This document shows positions 1 through 11,997 of a stretch of DNA of 64,000 nt, piece after piece. Origin of the DNA: Mrakia gelida (taxonomy: Eukaryota > Basidiomycota > Tremellomycetes > Cystofilobasidiales > Mrakiaceae). The stretch's first letter is position 1; the number at the start of each line of letters is the position of its first letter. Location: contig BRON01000013.1 of assembly GCA_024345305.1 (NCBI GenBank), forward strand, positions 930,001 through 994,000. Direction: 5' to 3'. A model generated the notes under the pieces. The model saw only the letters and a program-made list of their open reading frames with translations. It was not told the origin of the DNA and did no database searches. The position numbers and the translations under genes were made by a program.

Positions 1-684
1 GGGAGGTTGACGGCGACGGGAGCGATCACTTATGTGGCTACTGCTGAGGGAGGGTGGATCCAGCCCGGTGAGTAAGACGTCTGTGTCGTTCTGGAAGGGA
101 GGAAGAGGTGAGCCGTGAGCTGACTTTCTCTTGACGCGTCGCGCTCGCTCTTCCCTTCTCCCCCTCTTCTTCTTCATTCTTCACCGCTCGCAGAGGTCCA
201 GTTCTGCTACGACCTCAAGCTACCCAACCCAGAGATCTTCAAGCCTACGCCTGACGACGGAGAAGCCGAGTATTTCGAGGTCAGTCGCGTCTCTCTTCTT
301 TTGTCCTTGTTTCGAATTTCGTTTGCCGTCCTCTTCGTTACTCTTTCGTCCCTTCGCTGACACTCCCCGATTTCCTTCACCTTCGACTGTTCTTCCCAGC
401 TCATGACTGTCCCAGAAATCATCACCAACCTCCACGCCTCGACATTCAAGCCGAATTGTGCTCTCGGTTCGTCGCCCTCCTTTCCCTCTCCCTCTTGCAT
501 CCTCAATCCCCTCCACTGACACTCTCCCACCCCTCCTTCTTCATCATCGCCCACAGTCATGATCGACTTCCTCATCCGCCACTCCTTCATCACGCCCGAA
601 TCGGATCCCTCCTACCTCGAGATCGTCCGTCGTCTTCGACGCGATCTCGGTCTCCCTGGAATCGTTGGGTGGGGAACTGCTTGA
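1..684 (+). CDS. Nudix hydrolase with DUF4743-like N-region (3' end only)
   Basis: Partial gene; the 5' end lies left of the window. Exons are 1-67, 194-279, 400-466 and 557-684, joined in frame to a TGA at 682-684. The visible protein runs from GAITYVATAEGGWIQP through VQFCYDLKLP and the segment PDDGEAEYFELMTVPEII to a C-terminus ending in GIVGWGTA. This is the C-terminal half of the eukaryotic Nudix proteins related to yeast YJR142W, often labelled thiamine pyrophosphokinase-related. These act on oxidised thiamine diphosphates or similar nucleoside-diphosphate-linked substrates. The Nudix box itself would lie upstream, off the window, so activity cannot be checked. All three introns have GT-AG ends. 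Family assignment is fairly safe; the substrate is inferred. Confidence 0.72.
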
Positions 685-1234
685 AACATCTTAGGTACTT
701 AGAGAGATAGAAACTAACTGTTTCGGTATGTATCTAGATTCTCAAGCTTTGGGACCTGAGTTGCAGGAGGAGTCGAGACGTTGGGAGATCAGCGTCAAGA
801 TTGAAAGAGCGAGACGCATCGACGCGAATCGTCTCGGATCTACTTTCAGCCTGTATCCGTTCTCACTCTCAGCGCCGGGTCTATCAACGGGCATCTCAGC
901 GAGTCAGCATCTCCTGCTAGGATCTCTTCGCTTCTTCCCTTTCGAAGTTTAGAAGGAACTCCCTCGAAGGGAGAAAGAAAGAGCGAGAGCACGGTCCGAT
1001 CGACCGAGTCGAACTCCAGCCCCATTGGCGAGTCGAGCTTCTTTCTGACCCATCTCGCGTGCTATAGCGATCATCGTGCTAGACTAGCTTCTATTCGCGT
1101 CACCGTAGACGTTCGTCCCATGGAACGTCGTCGTTTCTTCGGATGAATCGCTCGAAATGGACTCGAGTCGTCGAGTCGCAGAAAACTCTCCTTCGCTCTC
1201 AACCGTCACCCCACAACTCATCTCGAGTCTTAAA
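685..1234. other. Intergenic: 3' flank of Nudix gene and promoter of lactonase gene
   Basis: No credible coding exon on either strand. Short open frames here lack any recognisable protein pattern. A small inverted repeat (CTCCCTCGAAGGGAG, around 959-973) lies downstream of the Nudix gene and may mark its 3' end; this is weak. The rest is presumed promoter and leader of the downstream gene. Confidence 0.4.
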
Positions 1235-3163
1235 ATGTTCTTCAGGTCCTCTCTTATCGCCCTCTCAACAGCCGTAGGCCTATCAGCTGCTCCTCAGGGA
1301 TTCGACACGACTGCAGTGAGTGTTCGCTTCGAGGGTTGAGCTCACTCTCGCTCAACCAGGCTCAACCTCATCGTCTGACTTTGATCCCATCTCTCTTCTT
1401 TTCCTCCCTCGAAGTCACTCGGAAACTCGTCTTCGAATGGAACTCTCACCATCCTCATCGGATCCTACACCCCCCATATCTTTACTCTCGAGTTCACTCC
1501 TCCCTCTTCGCCTGACCTCAACGACGGGACGCTCGTTCTTGGACAGAATCTGACCACCGGTCCTTCTGGGAACCCTTCCTGGTTGGCTCGACATCCTTAC
1601 CTCGATACCATCCTCTACGCTACTCAGGACAACATCCCAAACGGATCCGTCATCGTCGGCAGGGTGAGCGAGGGAGGACAGAAGTTCGAGGTGTTGGGCG
1701 AGACGAGCAGCGCTGGCTCTTCACCGTGAGTCTTTCCCGCCTCTCTTTTATCTACTGCCGCTCTCACGGTTCGCTCAAGTTCTCCCTCGAGTTAAGGAGC
1801 TGGTAGAGACGTCCTCCATCGCAAGCATCTCGTTCCGCGTCAAGGCTGACTCGGTTCCGTCCCTCGTCGTCCCCCTCCTTTCTCAATTCAACAGAGCTCA
1901 CGCCGTGGTCACCAAAGACGGATCAGCTCTCCTCGTCGGAAACTACGATACTGGATCCGTAGTCATCGTTCCTCTGGACTCGGAGGGACTCTTCCTCAAC
2001 GCGTCGCTCAGCTCGAACCAAACGGAGGCGTCCCGTTTCTTCCACTCTTTCCCTTACAAGTACACTACCACCCCGTTGCACAACATCGGAAGGCAAGAAC
2101 GTGAGTGACGATCTCTGTCTGGTTGCTCTGGAAGGGAGGGGAGATCAAAGAGAGCGCCCGCTGACTGAACTGTACGTCTGAACTCTCGACGCGTCGCGCT
2201 TTTTCCTTTTCGACAATCACAGGCTCCCACCCCCACCAGCTCATCGAAGTCGGAGATAACCGAGAGTTCTGGGTGACTGATCTCGGTCAAGACAAAGTCT
2301 GGAAACTCAGAGTCGTAGGGAGCGGATCTTCGCTTCACTGGGAGAGTCTCGGAGCTTTGGAATTGACGGGAGCAGAGGGAGGAGGACCTCGTCATGCCCT
2401 GATCTCGAACGACAGTGAGCACATATCACGCTTTCTCTGTTCACTCCATGTATCATCGAGCTAATGAAGGTGCTTGCCTCGACGCATCCAGCTCGCGACA
2501 TCTACGTCCAAAACGAGATGTTCCCCGTACTCACCCACTCCAAGATCCCTCTCGCCAGCAACCTCACCAACTCGACCTCCAACTTCACCCTCCCCACCAC
2601 TCTCATCTCCAAAACCTCCATCGTCCCTCCTCCTCTTCCTAACGTCAACCCCGTCGCGCAAAACTCGACGCCTTCGGGAGCGGAACTTCTCGTCCTCTCG
2701 ACTTACCCCCTCAAAACTATCGTCGCCTCGACGAGGACTCTCTCCGATCGACCTCAAGATGCGATTGCGCTTTTCGATCTTAAGGAGGATAGGACGGTTG
2801 AGCTGAAGCAGTTTGCTTTCCCTCGTGAGTGGTTCGAAGGTCATTCGTTTCGACTCGTCGACGAAGGCTGATTGTCCGTTCACTGTCTTCTTGCTCTTCA
2901 GGAAAGGGAAGGCAGTTCAGAGGCGTGGGGGCAAGCAAGGATGGGAAGTGGATTGTCGTGACTGGACAGGTGAGTGATCGAGAGGAGGAAGAGGCGACGC
3001 GACGAGCGAGCGAGGTCGAACTGACTTCGTTTCTCAACTCGTCTCGCCTTTGAAGATGGACGGCTGGGTGTCAGTCTTTGGCAAGAACTCGAACGGAACT
3101 TGGGTCGAGGTAGTCAAGGATCAGGTTCAGCTCGTCAACCCTGTTCATGTGCTCTTCCTCTGA
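1235..3163 (+). CDS. Secreted seven-bladed beta-propeller lactonase family protein
   Basis: Seven exons: 1235-1315, 1415-1725, 1895-2100, 2223-2414, 2492-2824, 2902-2969 and 3056-3163. The start is the ATG before MFFRSSLIALSTAVGLSAAP, a good signal peptide with an Ala-X-Ala-like cleavage site, so the enzyme is probably secreted. Family marks are TILIGSYTPHIFTLEF at the N-terminus, GNPSWLARHPYL, the strongly diagnostic GGGPRHALISND, and a late blade KDGKWIVVTGQ. These fit the PF10282 lactonase family of 6-phosphogluconolactonase and muconate-cycloisomerase-like propellers. Secreted fungal members have mostly unknown substrates, so 6-phosphogluconolactone is unlikely for an exported protein. 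Several N-x-S/T sites fit an extracellular protein. The intron before exon 5 was placed at the CAG at 2489-2491, because that gives the only in-frame join. Confidence 0.8.
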
Positions 3164-3741
3164 GGAAAAGAAGAGTGAGTCGCGTCCGTCCGATCTGCGC
3201 TGGACTATTGCTCGTTTCGCTGACTCCTTTTCCCTCTCGATCAACAGTAGGAAAGGCAGTAACTGTTAGCTTCAAATGTGATCTCTGTTCTCGCGTCTTT
3301 CTTGGTTCTCGTGGGTGCATAGGAACGAGCAGCGACGTCACTTACCTGTCGAACGAACTTCTCTTCCAGCTCTTTCCCTGAGTCGCGAAGTCCGGAAACA
3401 AGATCAAATCGAGAGGGGAGAACGCGTGCTTTAGAGATACAGTGAGTCTACGGATCGAACCTGATTACGAAAGAGAGAGAAGAAGAAGTAGGAAGGGAAA
3501 TGAGAGGACCAAAACGAGACGCGTCGCACGGACGAGAGAGACCAGACGAGGAAAGCTAAGTAGTCGAGAGGAAAGAACAGGAAACCGTGGTTGCAAGAGT
3601 ACGAGAGTAGAGATGAGATATATGAGAAGATCGTACAGTTCATGTCCAAGAAAGGGAAAGGCAAAGAGGCAAGCAGACGAAACCCAAAAGTTACTGAACG
3701 AGACGCGAGAGAGAGAACGGAGAGATGGCGATGCGGAAGAT
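3164..3741. other. Convergent intergenic region
   Basis: The 3' flanks of the lactonase (+) and the mitochondrial carrier (-) meet here. Apart from the possible UTR intron at its left end I see only purine-rich sequence without a coding pattern. Confidence 0.45.
3175..3247 (+). other. Probable 3'-UTR intron of the lactonase gene
   Basis: A GTGAGT donor, a CTGAC branch point and a pyrimidine-rich run ending in CAG lie 12 nt after the lactonase stop codon, in the same orientation. No reading frame is carried across it. It looks like a spliced intron in the 3' untranslated region. Confidence 0.5.
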
Positions 3742-5274
3742 TTAGGAGAGGGTTCGCTCGCCCATCGAGCGCATCACGGCTTCCCAGACGAGGATGGCGC
3801 AACCTGAGGAAGAGAGGGAAGGGTTCAGCGATCGAAGGGAGGAGGAAGGAAGGACGGAAGAGGGACGACTCACCGTTGACAGGTCCCGCTCGAAGGAGCT
3901 GAGCACCTCCTCCTCGCCAGAAGGCCTTCGGCGAGCGTCCTCCTTCCTTCCAGATGGCTCGGATGACGGACTTGGAGCTTCGATAGCGAGGATGGGTGTG
4001 GGAGTCGGTGATGATTCGGGCTTTGATGTTGTCGGCTGGATGACGAGAAAGAGAGAGCGAGTCAGCGAACGAGACTCATCGCGCGACATAGAGGAAGTGA
4101 AACGAACCTGGAAGGAAGACAGTCCAGAAGGCGAGCGAAGCGATGGATCCAGCGAGGAAGGTCTTCGCGGCCGAGGGAAGGCGAGTTGGACGCAGTGTGC
4201 GGAGAAGGACCTCGTAACTGAGACGCGTCGAAGAAAGAAGGAAGGGAAGTTGATTAGCGTGTGCTCGAACGCAAAGACTCGAAGTGGATCGAAGTAGATA
4301 CAGAAGAAGAGAAAAGGACGATATAGGGAGCACTCACGAGCAGAAGAGAGTCCCCATTCCAGTTCTGAGCAGCACACTCCAGCCGACGCCTCGATAGAGA
4401 GCCTTGTCTCGAACGAGGACGACGAACGCGTGTAGAGGGGACGAGAACGTCGGTGGAGGAGGCATCTTGGCGAACCGGCCTGCTGAGCGAGTGTGGAGAC
4501 ATCGTTGTTGGACAAGAGAGGGATGGAAGAGATGGAAGGGGAGGGAGGGAGGAGCGGCGGTCATGGGATGTCGAACGTAGCGGTGGTGCGGTGGTCGAAG
4601 TTGAACCTGGAGCTTGCACTTGATGAGATCGATAGGATGGGATATTGGGGTGCTGGAACAGAATAAAGAGCAAGAAGGGAGGAAAAGAGAAAGGAAAGAA
4701 GAAGGTCAGGAGGAGCGAAACGAGGACGAGATCGAGACGCGGACGAGATCGAGTCCGCAGAAACCACTCACACACACGCTCCTCCTATAGATCCAGCTAG
4801 CAGATGTCCCCAAAGCGTCAACCTCCTCCCATCTCCTTCCGTCACTCCTTCACCGACTCGATGTCCCTCCATCCACCAAACAGGATCCGCCTCCGTCAAC
4901 CTCCCCTTCCCTCCGTCGAACAGCCAACGACGACTCTCCCACAAAGCTCCCAGCATCAAGCCATCAATCGTCGACCACCCGACGGCAGGAATGGTAGCTC
5001 CAACGTATAAGCCTCGAACTCCATGGGCTTTGACCGTTGTTCGGAGCGCTCGAGCAGTAGCGAAGCGACCAGGTCGAAAGGAGGACGGAGGAGTAGTTTG
5101 AAGCAGGGTTTTAGCGAGATCGAGTGGGTATCCGAGAACGAGTTTCGTCAGGCCTGAGGAGGTTCCACTGAGGACTGAGAGGTAGGCTGCGGTGCTGGGG
5201 AGGAAGGGTGTAGATGAGGGAGAGGGAGGGTGGAGGGGAAGCGAGAACGTTGAATGATTGTCCGAGCCCGGCAT
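3742..5274 (-). CDS. Mitochondrial carrier family (SLC25) transporter
   Basis: Five exons in the order of translation: 5274-4772, 4652-4338, 4217-4108, 4035-3874 and 3803-3742 (383 aa). Three tandem carrier repeats are visible, each with the P-x-D-x-x-K signature: GYPLDLAKTLLQ (repeat 1), HPIDLIKCKLQVQ (repeat 2) and LPADNIKARIITDS (repeat 3). Other typical segments are LLAGSIGGACV, ALYRGVGWSVLLRTGMG, FLAGSIASLAFWTVFLP and LLRAGPVNG. The protein should sit in the mitochondrial inner membrane and exchange a metabolite. The repeat motifs resemble the ornithine/arginine and carnitine branch, but I cannot fix the substrate. A splice acceptor lies 3 nt upstream of the ATG, so there is probably a 5'-UTR intron. 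It neighbours the nitrate cluster; a shared role is only a thought. Confidence 0.85.
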
Positions 5275-6386
5275 GTTCTGGAAGGAGGAGAACGAGAAGA
5301 AAAAGGTCAGCTAACAGGTAGTGCGAGCAAGGTCGTAGCGAGGGCTGAAGGAGAGGCTTCGTCCGAGCATGGTTCAGTTGGCGAGTATGGGAGCGATGCG
5401 ATGGGACGAGGCGGTTGTGCGAGGTGTTCAAGAAGGAGGAAGGGGATCGTCGACCTTCGCTCCCCTCCCTCCCTCCCACGTTCTCTTCCTCCCCTTCATC
5501 GCCACCCTTCTCACTCTCTCTGACACTCCAGCGCCCTCCACAGCACCTCCTTCCTACCCACCAACCGATTCCTCGACGCAACAGCTCAATAACCCACCTA
5601 GAAAGACCCTTATCTGGCGTCGGGAACGGTCCGAGATTGAAGCTGAAGCTTTTTGGTGGGAGGGAGTTGATTGAGTCTGCTTGTGGAAGGAAGGGCGAGG
5701 CTGGAAAGAAGCTTTTTTCCTATCTAACTCCTGCTGTCCAGTCTCCCTAACGAGGCGAGACACGAACGAGGGGAGGAGAAGGGGGAGGGAAGAAGGAGGG
5801 GAGGAGAAGGTAGTTGGGGAGGGAACGAGCAGCTCTCGATTTGGACCCACGAGGGAGGGAGCGAACGGGAGTGCCTGCGTCATCTTCCAGTTGTATCCGA
5901 GCTCGAAGTTTTCGCGAGGTGGTGTTTGGACGAAGTGAAGATTTCCTGGGTGAGTGGAGTCGGAAAGGATCGAGGAAAATCGGCGAAGAGGGAGAGAAGA
6001 CGCGGTTGATCTCAACGCCGCCGGCGGAGGACGCGTCGCTGTTTTCGAAGAACAGGATCTCTCTCCACCTCAAGCTAAGGGCCAGCCGACTGGGTTGCTC
6101 TCAAAGATGATGGGAGTTATTACTTGCGCTAGGCTGCTTGAAAGTGCTTGAGCATGAGCAGACGAGATCGTATCGAGGAAAAAGCAAGAGAAGAGAGCGT
6201 CGATGGACGCGATATCTACCGAAACGAGAACGAGAAAGACAGACGAGCTGAAGTATGAGAGAACTACAAGTGTATACAACGGGAAGAGAGCAGGTAAAGT
6301 CGTGAATGAAGTCGAACCAAAAACAGAACAAAGGGAAGAAGAGTGAGAGGCAAAGAAACGAAACACGAACGCGGCTCGTCCGCAAT
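5275..6386. other. Leader of the carrier gene and 3' flank of nitrate reductase
   Basis: About 1.1 kb without a gene I can support. A branch point and pyrimidine-rich acceptor end just before the carrier ATG, showing a 5'-UTR intron. Minus-strand open frames between 5554 and 6073 have a vaguely mitochondrial-presequence composition, but no ATG, splice pattern or family match holds up. Part of this is likely untranslated exon. Confidence 0.4.
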
Positions 6387-9300
6387 CTAGAACACCACCA
6401 ACTGCGACGCAACATCCCACCCGAGCGCCGCCAGTCCCGGCTTGACCGTCAAATCGAGCATGGGGTCTGATCCACAGTAGAGGATGAGCGAGTCCTCGTC
6501 GGGAGCGGGGAGGTACTGCTGGAACATCTCCTGCTTCATTCGACCTTGCGAGTACTTCCAGTCGGGGGGGACCATGCCTGTGAACGAACAAGGAGGAACG
6601 ATAAACGAGAGTCAGCGAAGGGAGGAAAGAGGAAGAGAAAAAGAAAGGGGGGGAGAGAGCGAGAGCGAAACGAGCGCGCGACTCACCAAGCGTGTGATGA
6701 AGTGAGTATCGATGCTTGTGCGTCTCGAGGTAGAGGTCGAGTTCCTCTCGACAGAGGATGTCGTCGTAGCTCTTGTTCCCGTTGACGATCCAGATCTTGG
6801 TTTCCGTGTCCTTCTCGTCTTCGAAGATGGCTCGGAGGACTTGGAGGATCGGGGTGATGCCTGAGGAAAGGAAGACGCGTCGAGTCGAGTCAGTTCTTCG
6901 TTTCGTTTCTCGTTTTTTCGCCACTCGTCTCTTCGAGCGAGACGCGGAGTGTCTTCGAGCGAGATGAGGATGGAACGGAGAGCGAGATCGAGCTTCGAGA
7001 AGAAGAAAAGAGCAAGGAAGGAAAGGGCGACTCACCAGAGCCACCGCAAACCATCCCAACGTTCTTGTACTTCCTCTTAATCCCATGCCAATCCGTCATT
7101 CCCTGGCCGCTCCACTCGAAGTGTCCAGCAGGTCCCTTCACCTCCATCTCGTCTCCCACCTCCAGCTCGGCGAAGCAGCTGCAAAAGAAAAGAAACGCGT
7201 CGAGAGAGAGAAGAGTCAGTTCGTCGCGTTCGTTCTCGTCTTCGTTCGTTCGTTCGCCCTCGTTCTCGTTCGTTCGTCGTGGTCGAAGAACCTCGAGCGA
7301 GATAAGCTGGAAAGAGCTGCACTCACTGAGACATCTTCCCACCCTCAGGGAAGCCAACGCTCGGAAGGTAAAGCTTGACGAGCAGATCGAGAACTCCGGT
7401 TTCGCACTCCCTCGAGACGGGAGTGTAGGCTCGTTGGACGAGATCTCCTCCCTTCTTGGGACGACCTCGGATGAAGACGTGGTGACCGACGGGCTGCAAA
7501 ATCGAACGAGCGAACGAACGAAGAAGAAGAGGTCAGCTCGAGCGCGTCGAGAGCGAAACGAAGAAGAAAGGGACGAGATCGACGCACCAGTCCCAATCGT
7601 TGTTCCGGCGACTCGAGAGCGAACTTGTAGATGATGGTATCGTGCGAGATCTTGTCCATTCCGATGAGCTTGGTCTTCTTCCACTTCTTCTTGTTGAGGA
7701 AGATGGGTTCGATGGTCTTGACCTCGGGTGCTGAGGAGGGTTCGGCGGGGAGGAGGGAAGCGGAGGGGACGATGAGGGTTCCGATGTGGAAGGGAGCGAG
7801 TTGGAGTTTGCCTTGAGGGGAGTGGATGGCCATGCTGGAGAAGAGGAAGGGAACGAAGAAGGGAAAGGAGGGATCAGCCTTCGAAAGAGGAGCGAGAAAG
7901 GACGCGCTCGAGACGCGTGCCGAAGCGAAACGAAATGACTCACAAGTCCTCCGTCGCGTCCTCTCCAGCCATGAGAGTGATAGACTCAGCTCCTCCAGGG
8001 TGATCCTTCAGGAACCCAGTTCCGTCGTAGACTGATGACGAAGGGAAGAGAAAAAACGAGGACAACAAGAGTCAGCACGACGTCGTTCCTTCGTCCTTCT
8101 CCCTCGCCTCAAAAAAACGGTCAACTCACCTTCCCCCCTAACAACAAACCAAGGCTCCTCAGCACTCGAATGCGCCTTCACCTCCTCCCAACTAATCATT
8201 CTCTTCACTCCCTCCTTGGTCATCACCACCTCCTCCTTCGCGACCATCGCCGTCGGAACCACGACCGAGTCCGTCCCTCCAGCAGCATTCCTGAACATCG
8301 GGTTGGCGATATCCCGACCCTCATCCTTCATCCTCTGCATCCATCCTCCGTCTTTGGTTCCGGCGAGGGTAGGATGTTCGAAGAGGAGAGTGGTAGGAGT
8401 GGGTTGGTGGATGGCGACTCGGAACCACCAGTTGTTCATCATGGACATGGCGTTCCAGTACTGCAGGGTGCGAAGGCAGAATACGAAAGGTTAGCTTGCG
8501 TGCTCGAAGGAAAAAGAAAAGGAGAGGGTGAAAAGCGGGACGAACCATATCTCGTTGTTGAAGAGCGAGACTCTTCGAAACGAAAGCGAAAGACGCGTCG
8601 AGGTCAGCGCTTCGTTCGTTTCGTTCGCGCCTCTCCCTCTCCTTGTTCGTTCCTCGAAGAGAGTAAGGGCGGGGGCCTGCACTCACCTCATCCATAGCCC
8701 TAACCATAATCGCCGAGGCATCCTTCAAACTCTCGACGGGAACGTCGAAACTCCAGAAACACCAACAGAAGCACTCGTCCCTCTCGGTGAGGTCGAGCGT
8801 TCCGTAAACCGAGTCCGAGTGGGCCACAGCTCGGTAGAGATCTTCGGGGCTGGCGGAAGAAGGAACGAAAACGAGCAAAGCGAGAAGTTCTGGTCAGTTC
8901 GAGCGAAAGGAGAAGGAGGAAAGAGCGAGCTCGAGCTCGAACGAAAGGAAACGGGCGCTTCGGCGGTTGAACTCACTAAGTAATCTCACTCAACCTCCAC
9001 GTCTTCCCTTCATCAAGAGAAACTTCCACTCTCGTAACTCGTCTTCCACCTCCAGCGTAAGCGTACCCCTTAACGGCGTAGGTCTCTCCGCAGGTTTCGA
9101 GATCGAGAACGTCGTCGTGGTCGGGTTGGGCGATGGCAGAGTTGACGTTCAGGTCGTTGATGATGTATTTGGGGTCGTACCACCTGCGAACGAGCGGGGG
9201 GAGGGGGTTAGGGAGGAAGAGGGAAGGGGAAGGAGAAGGAAGGGGAGAGGGAGGGAGAGTGAAGAGGGAAAGGAAGGAGGAGGGAAAGGGAGGGGAGGAG

Positions 9301-11158
9301 GGAGGGACGAACCACTTCTTCTCCGCTCGAGCTTGATCAGGCTCCACTTCCGTGGGGATGAGCTTGTTGTCCCACTGCATACAACCCGAACGAAGCACGA
9401 AGATCGAGTCAGTTTCGAGCGTCGAGCAAAGGAGCGAGAGCGGAGCAAAAAGTGGAACGAGAGGACGAACGAAATGAAGATGATGCTGGGACTCCTCGTG
9501 CGAGACCTCGATCTTGTTCAACCACTTGACGGAACGACCTCCGATCTGACCTGGGACGACGAGGCGGAGGGGGAAGCCTGGTGACCCAACGTGCGGAGAA
9601 GAACGAAGTTTGGGTCAGCGGGCGGGAAGGGAGAAAAGAGAGAGAAGGGGAGAGGAGGACAGAGGGAAAGCAAGACGCGTCGGAACTCTCACTCACCATG
9701 ATCCGGCTCAAGAGGCAACCCGTTCATCGCCCAACAGATGAGCATCCCCTTGTTCTTGTCCTTCGCTCGAGCGAGAGTTTGGGACTGCACCGAACCAACC
9801 AACCAAACCAAAACCGCTCTGGTCAGCCTTCGTTCGTTCGCTCGCCCAACCCAACTCGACTCCTCGCTCGAACTCACCGTTCCATAAGGCCCCTGAGGCA
9901 ACTGATCGATCCCCTCAAAGATGACATGCTTCGGCTTCTCCCCCTTCTCCGAAACCCTAGGCTTCGCATAAGCCAGTATATCCGCCAGGTAAACTCCCGT
10001 GAACAGACCGGTGGAGAGTCCAGCGGCTCCCCAGTTGAAGCCCAACCCTTTCTTGACGACGTTCTGTTCTTTTCGACGGTTTCCGGCGCAGACGAGGGTG
10101 ACGGGGAGGGTGACGACGGGGAAGAGACGTTTGAGGTCGGAGAGGGAGAGGGAGAGGGGGTTGGTGACCAGTCTAACGGGCGAAAACGAACGAAAGGGAG
10201 GGAGGAGGGTTAGGAAAGGGAGGGAGGGAGGGAAGAGCGACGAGCGCGAGACAAAACTCACCCTGAAACCTCGCATCTCCAGTTGGCGAGCAGGTCCCCA
10301 TCTACGACGGGACAGGTTCCGTGAGATCGAACGTAGAAGAGTTCGGAAGGAGTGAGGAAGCCTGAGTTGAAGAGGTCTTTGAGCGGGGCTTCGACGTTGC
10401 AGGGGTGCTGAGTTGAACGAGAGAGTGCGAGGAAGGTCAGCCTTTGAGGGTTCAATATCTCGTTCGATAAGAGTTTAAAGAATTCGAGAGGATGGAGGGG
10501 AGGGTGAGGAAGCTCGTTGGAGGTGCGAGGAGTAGTCGATCTTCCGTTGGAAGACGTAAACGAGGTCGGAAGAAGTCGAGGAGGGAAGAGTGTTGAGCTC
10601 GAGGCTTCTTCTCTTCTTCCCTCCTTCCTTCGTTCGTCTTCCCTCCCAAACGACCAGCATCCCTTCCCCAGCTCTCTACAGCCTCGTAGAGATCCCCAAA
10701 GCCCTCCTCCCAATTCCCCCTCCCCTTCCTCCCTCGCTCGCCCCCTCTCCCCTCAGATAAAACTCGTCCAAACTCACCTTCCCCGTCAACCTCACCAACC
10801 TCTGATCCCTCTTGATCCACTCGTCCGGTGTCCCTTTATCCAACGGTCCATCGAGCACCACCCTGTCCGGTACAGGAGGGTAACTCTCATCGTAAGAAGG
10901 AGCGACCTTCATCGAGCTGTACTCGGAGAGAGAACGCATCGAGGAGGGGAGGACATATCCCTCTTCTTCTTCGTCGGAGGAGGTTTGGGAGGAGGGGAGG
11001 ATGACCGAGAGAGGAGCGAGACCGAGGAGGGCTGAAGTTGATTTGAGAGGGGAGGAAGGGCCTGTTGAGGGTGGGGAGGATGGTGAGGAGGAGGAGGTGG
11101 AGGAACCGTAGGAGGAGGAAGGGGCGGTCGAAGACGACGTCGAAGGGAGGGAGGTCAT
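6387..11158 (-). CDS. niaD: Assimilatory nitrate reductase [NAD(P)H]
   Basis: Reduces nitrate to nitrite in the cytosol with NAD(P)H through FAD, haem b557 and molybdopterin. Sixteen exons give 938 aa: 11158-10778, 10407-10262, 10172-9878, 9784-9697, 9577-9471, 9374-9313, 9183-8977, 8849-8687, 8572-8546, 8460-8130, 8031-7944, 7834-7588, 7493-7327, 7178-7036, 6860-6687 and 6577-6387. Molybdopterin domain: HPCNVEAPL near residue 128, and [13 protein letters not shown] with the Mo-ligand Cys near 206. Dimer domain: [15 protein letters not shown]. Cytochrome b5 domain near 595-650: KDHPGGAES, with the second haem His in FMAIHS. FAD domain: QRAYTPVS and GGKMSH. NAD(P)H domain: [13 protein letters not shown] and the late YCGSDPM. 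Exon 9 is only 27 nt, but is needed to supply QQRDM before [10 protein letters not shown]. Exon 1 is separated by a 370-nt intron. It is first in the nitrate cluster. Confidence 0.97.
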
Positions 11159-11997
11159 TTTCGAACGCGCGAGAGGTTGAGGGGAGAGGGTTCTGGTTGG
11201 TTGATGGTTGGTAGAGAGTCGAAATGAAGTAGAGATTCGAGGAGGTTGGCAACCTCAGCCTCTCAGCGGTAAGAATTTGTAGAGGATAGAAATCGGTGGT
11301 CGGTCGTTCGTTCGTGGCTGAGAAGACACGCCCCCTCCTCTCGCTCGCTCGCTCTCGATTTCCCTCTTTCCTATCCTGATCCAATGATAAGACCCTCGTT
11401 TACCTTCCTCTGGGGATTCGGACCGATGCGAAAAAGTTTTCGATCCTCGCCCTACCATGGATATCGATCTACTGAAGCTCCGAAAGTGGGAAGGTTTTTG
11501 TTGTTCAAAGCAGCAGCGGACGAGGGGAAGAGGGAAAGCGAGACGAGCTCGAGCGACGACCATGCTGCTCGTCCAGCGAACTCTCAGCTGGAGATCGAGC
11601 GACGAAGGAGGACTTTTTTCGGAAGGTGCTGGAAGTGCTTGGGATTGGTTTTTGCGGAACGGCCTTTCAGCGAGGTGATTGAGAGAGAGAGAGAGCGAAG
11701 AAGCCCGAGGGACTCGAAGGTCAGCGACGACGCGTTTTTGCTCGTCCTTACCACAACTTACCACTCATTCCTCGCTCAACACCGTGTGGGTCTAAAACAG
11801 AAAATCAAGCTCATGCAAGAGAGAAGGAAGGAAAAAAGACCCAAAAGACCATATAAAGGGGGCGAAAAGATCGCGCTAGTACAAAGCGAAAACAAAGACG
11901 AGAGAACGAACTACAACGCGTTGAATACGAGAGCGGACTCGAGAGAGAGAAGAACGAGAGAGATAGAGGGAGAGAAAGAGAAGAGAAGATGCTGGTT
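11159..11997. other. Promoter region of nitrate reductase / 3' flank of transporter
   Basis: Lies between two genes of the same orientation. No exon pattern seen. It carries a CCAAT box fused to a TGATAAG site (11381-11391). The right part is presumably the 3'-UTR and terminator of the transporter gene. Confidence 0.55.
11381..11391. promoter_or_regulatory. CCAAT box fused to TGATAAG, candidate AreA/Nit2 GATA site
   Basis: The plus strand reads CCAATGATAAG about 220 bp upstream of the nitrate reductase start. TGATAAG matches the HGATAR consensus of fungal nitrogen-regulatory GATA factors. Overlap with CCAAT suggests a joint site for the CCAAT-binding complex. Function is inferred from the consensus and position. 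Confidence 0.5.

Noticed and set aside
5554..6073. Minus-strand frame with a mitochondrial-presequence-like start upstream of the carrier gene
   Set aside because: No proper ATG context, no in-frame splice to a known domain; more likely untranslated leader.
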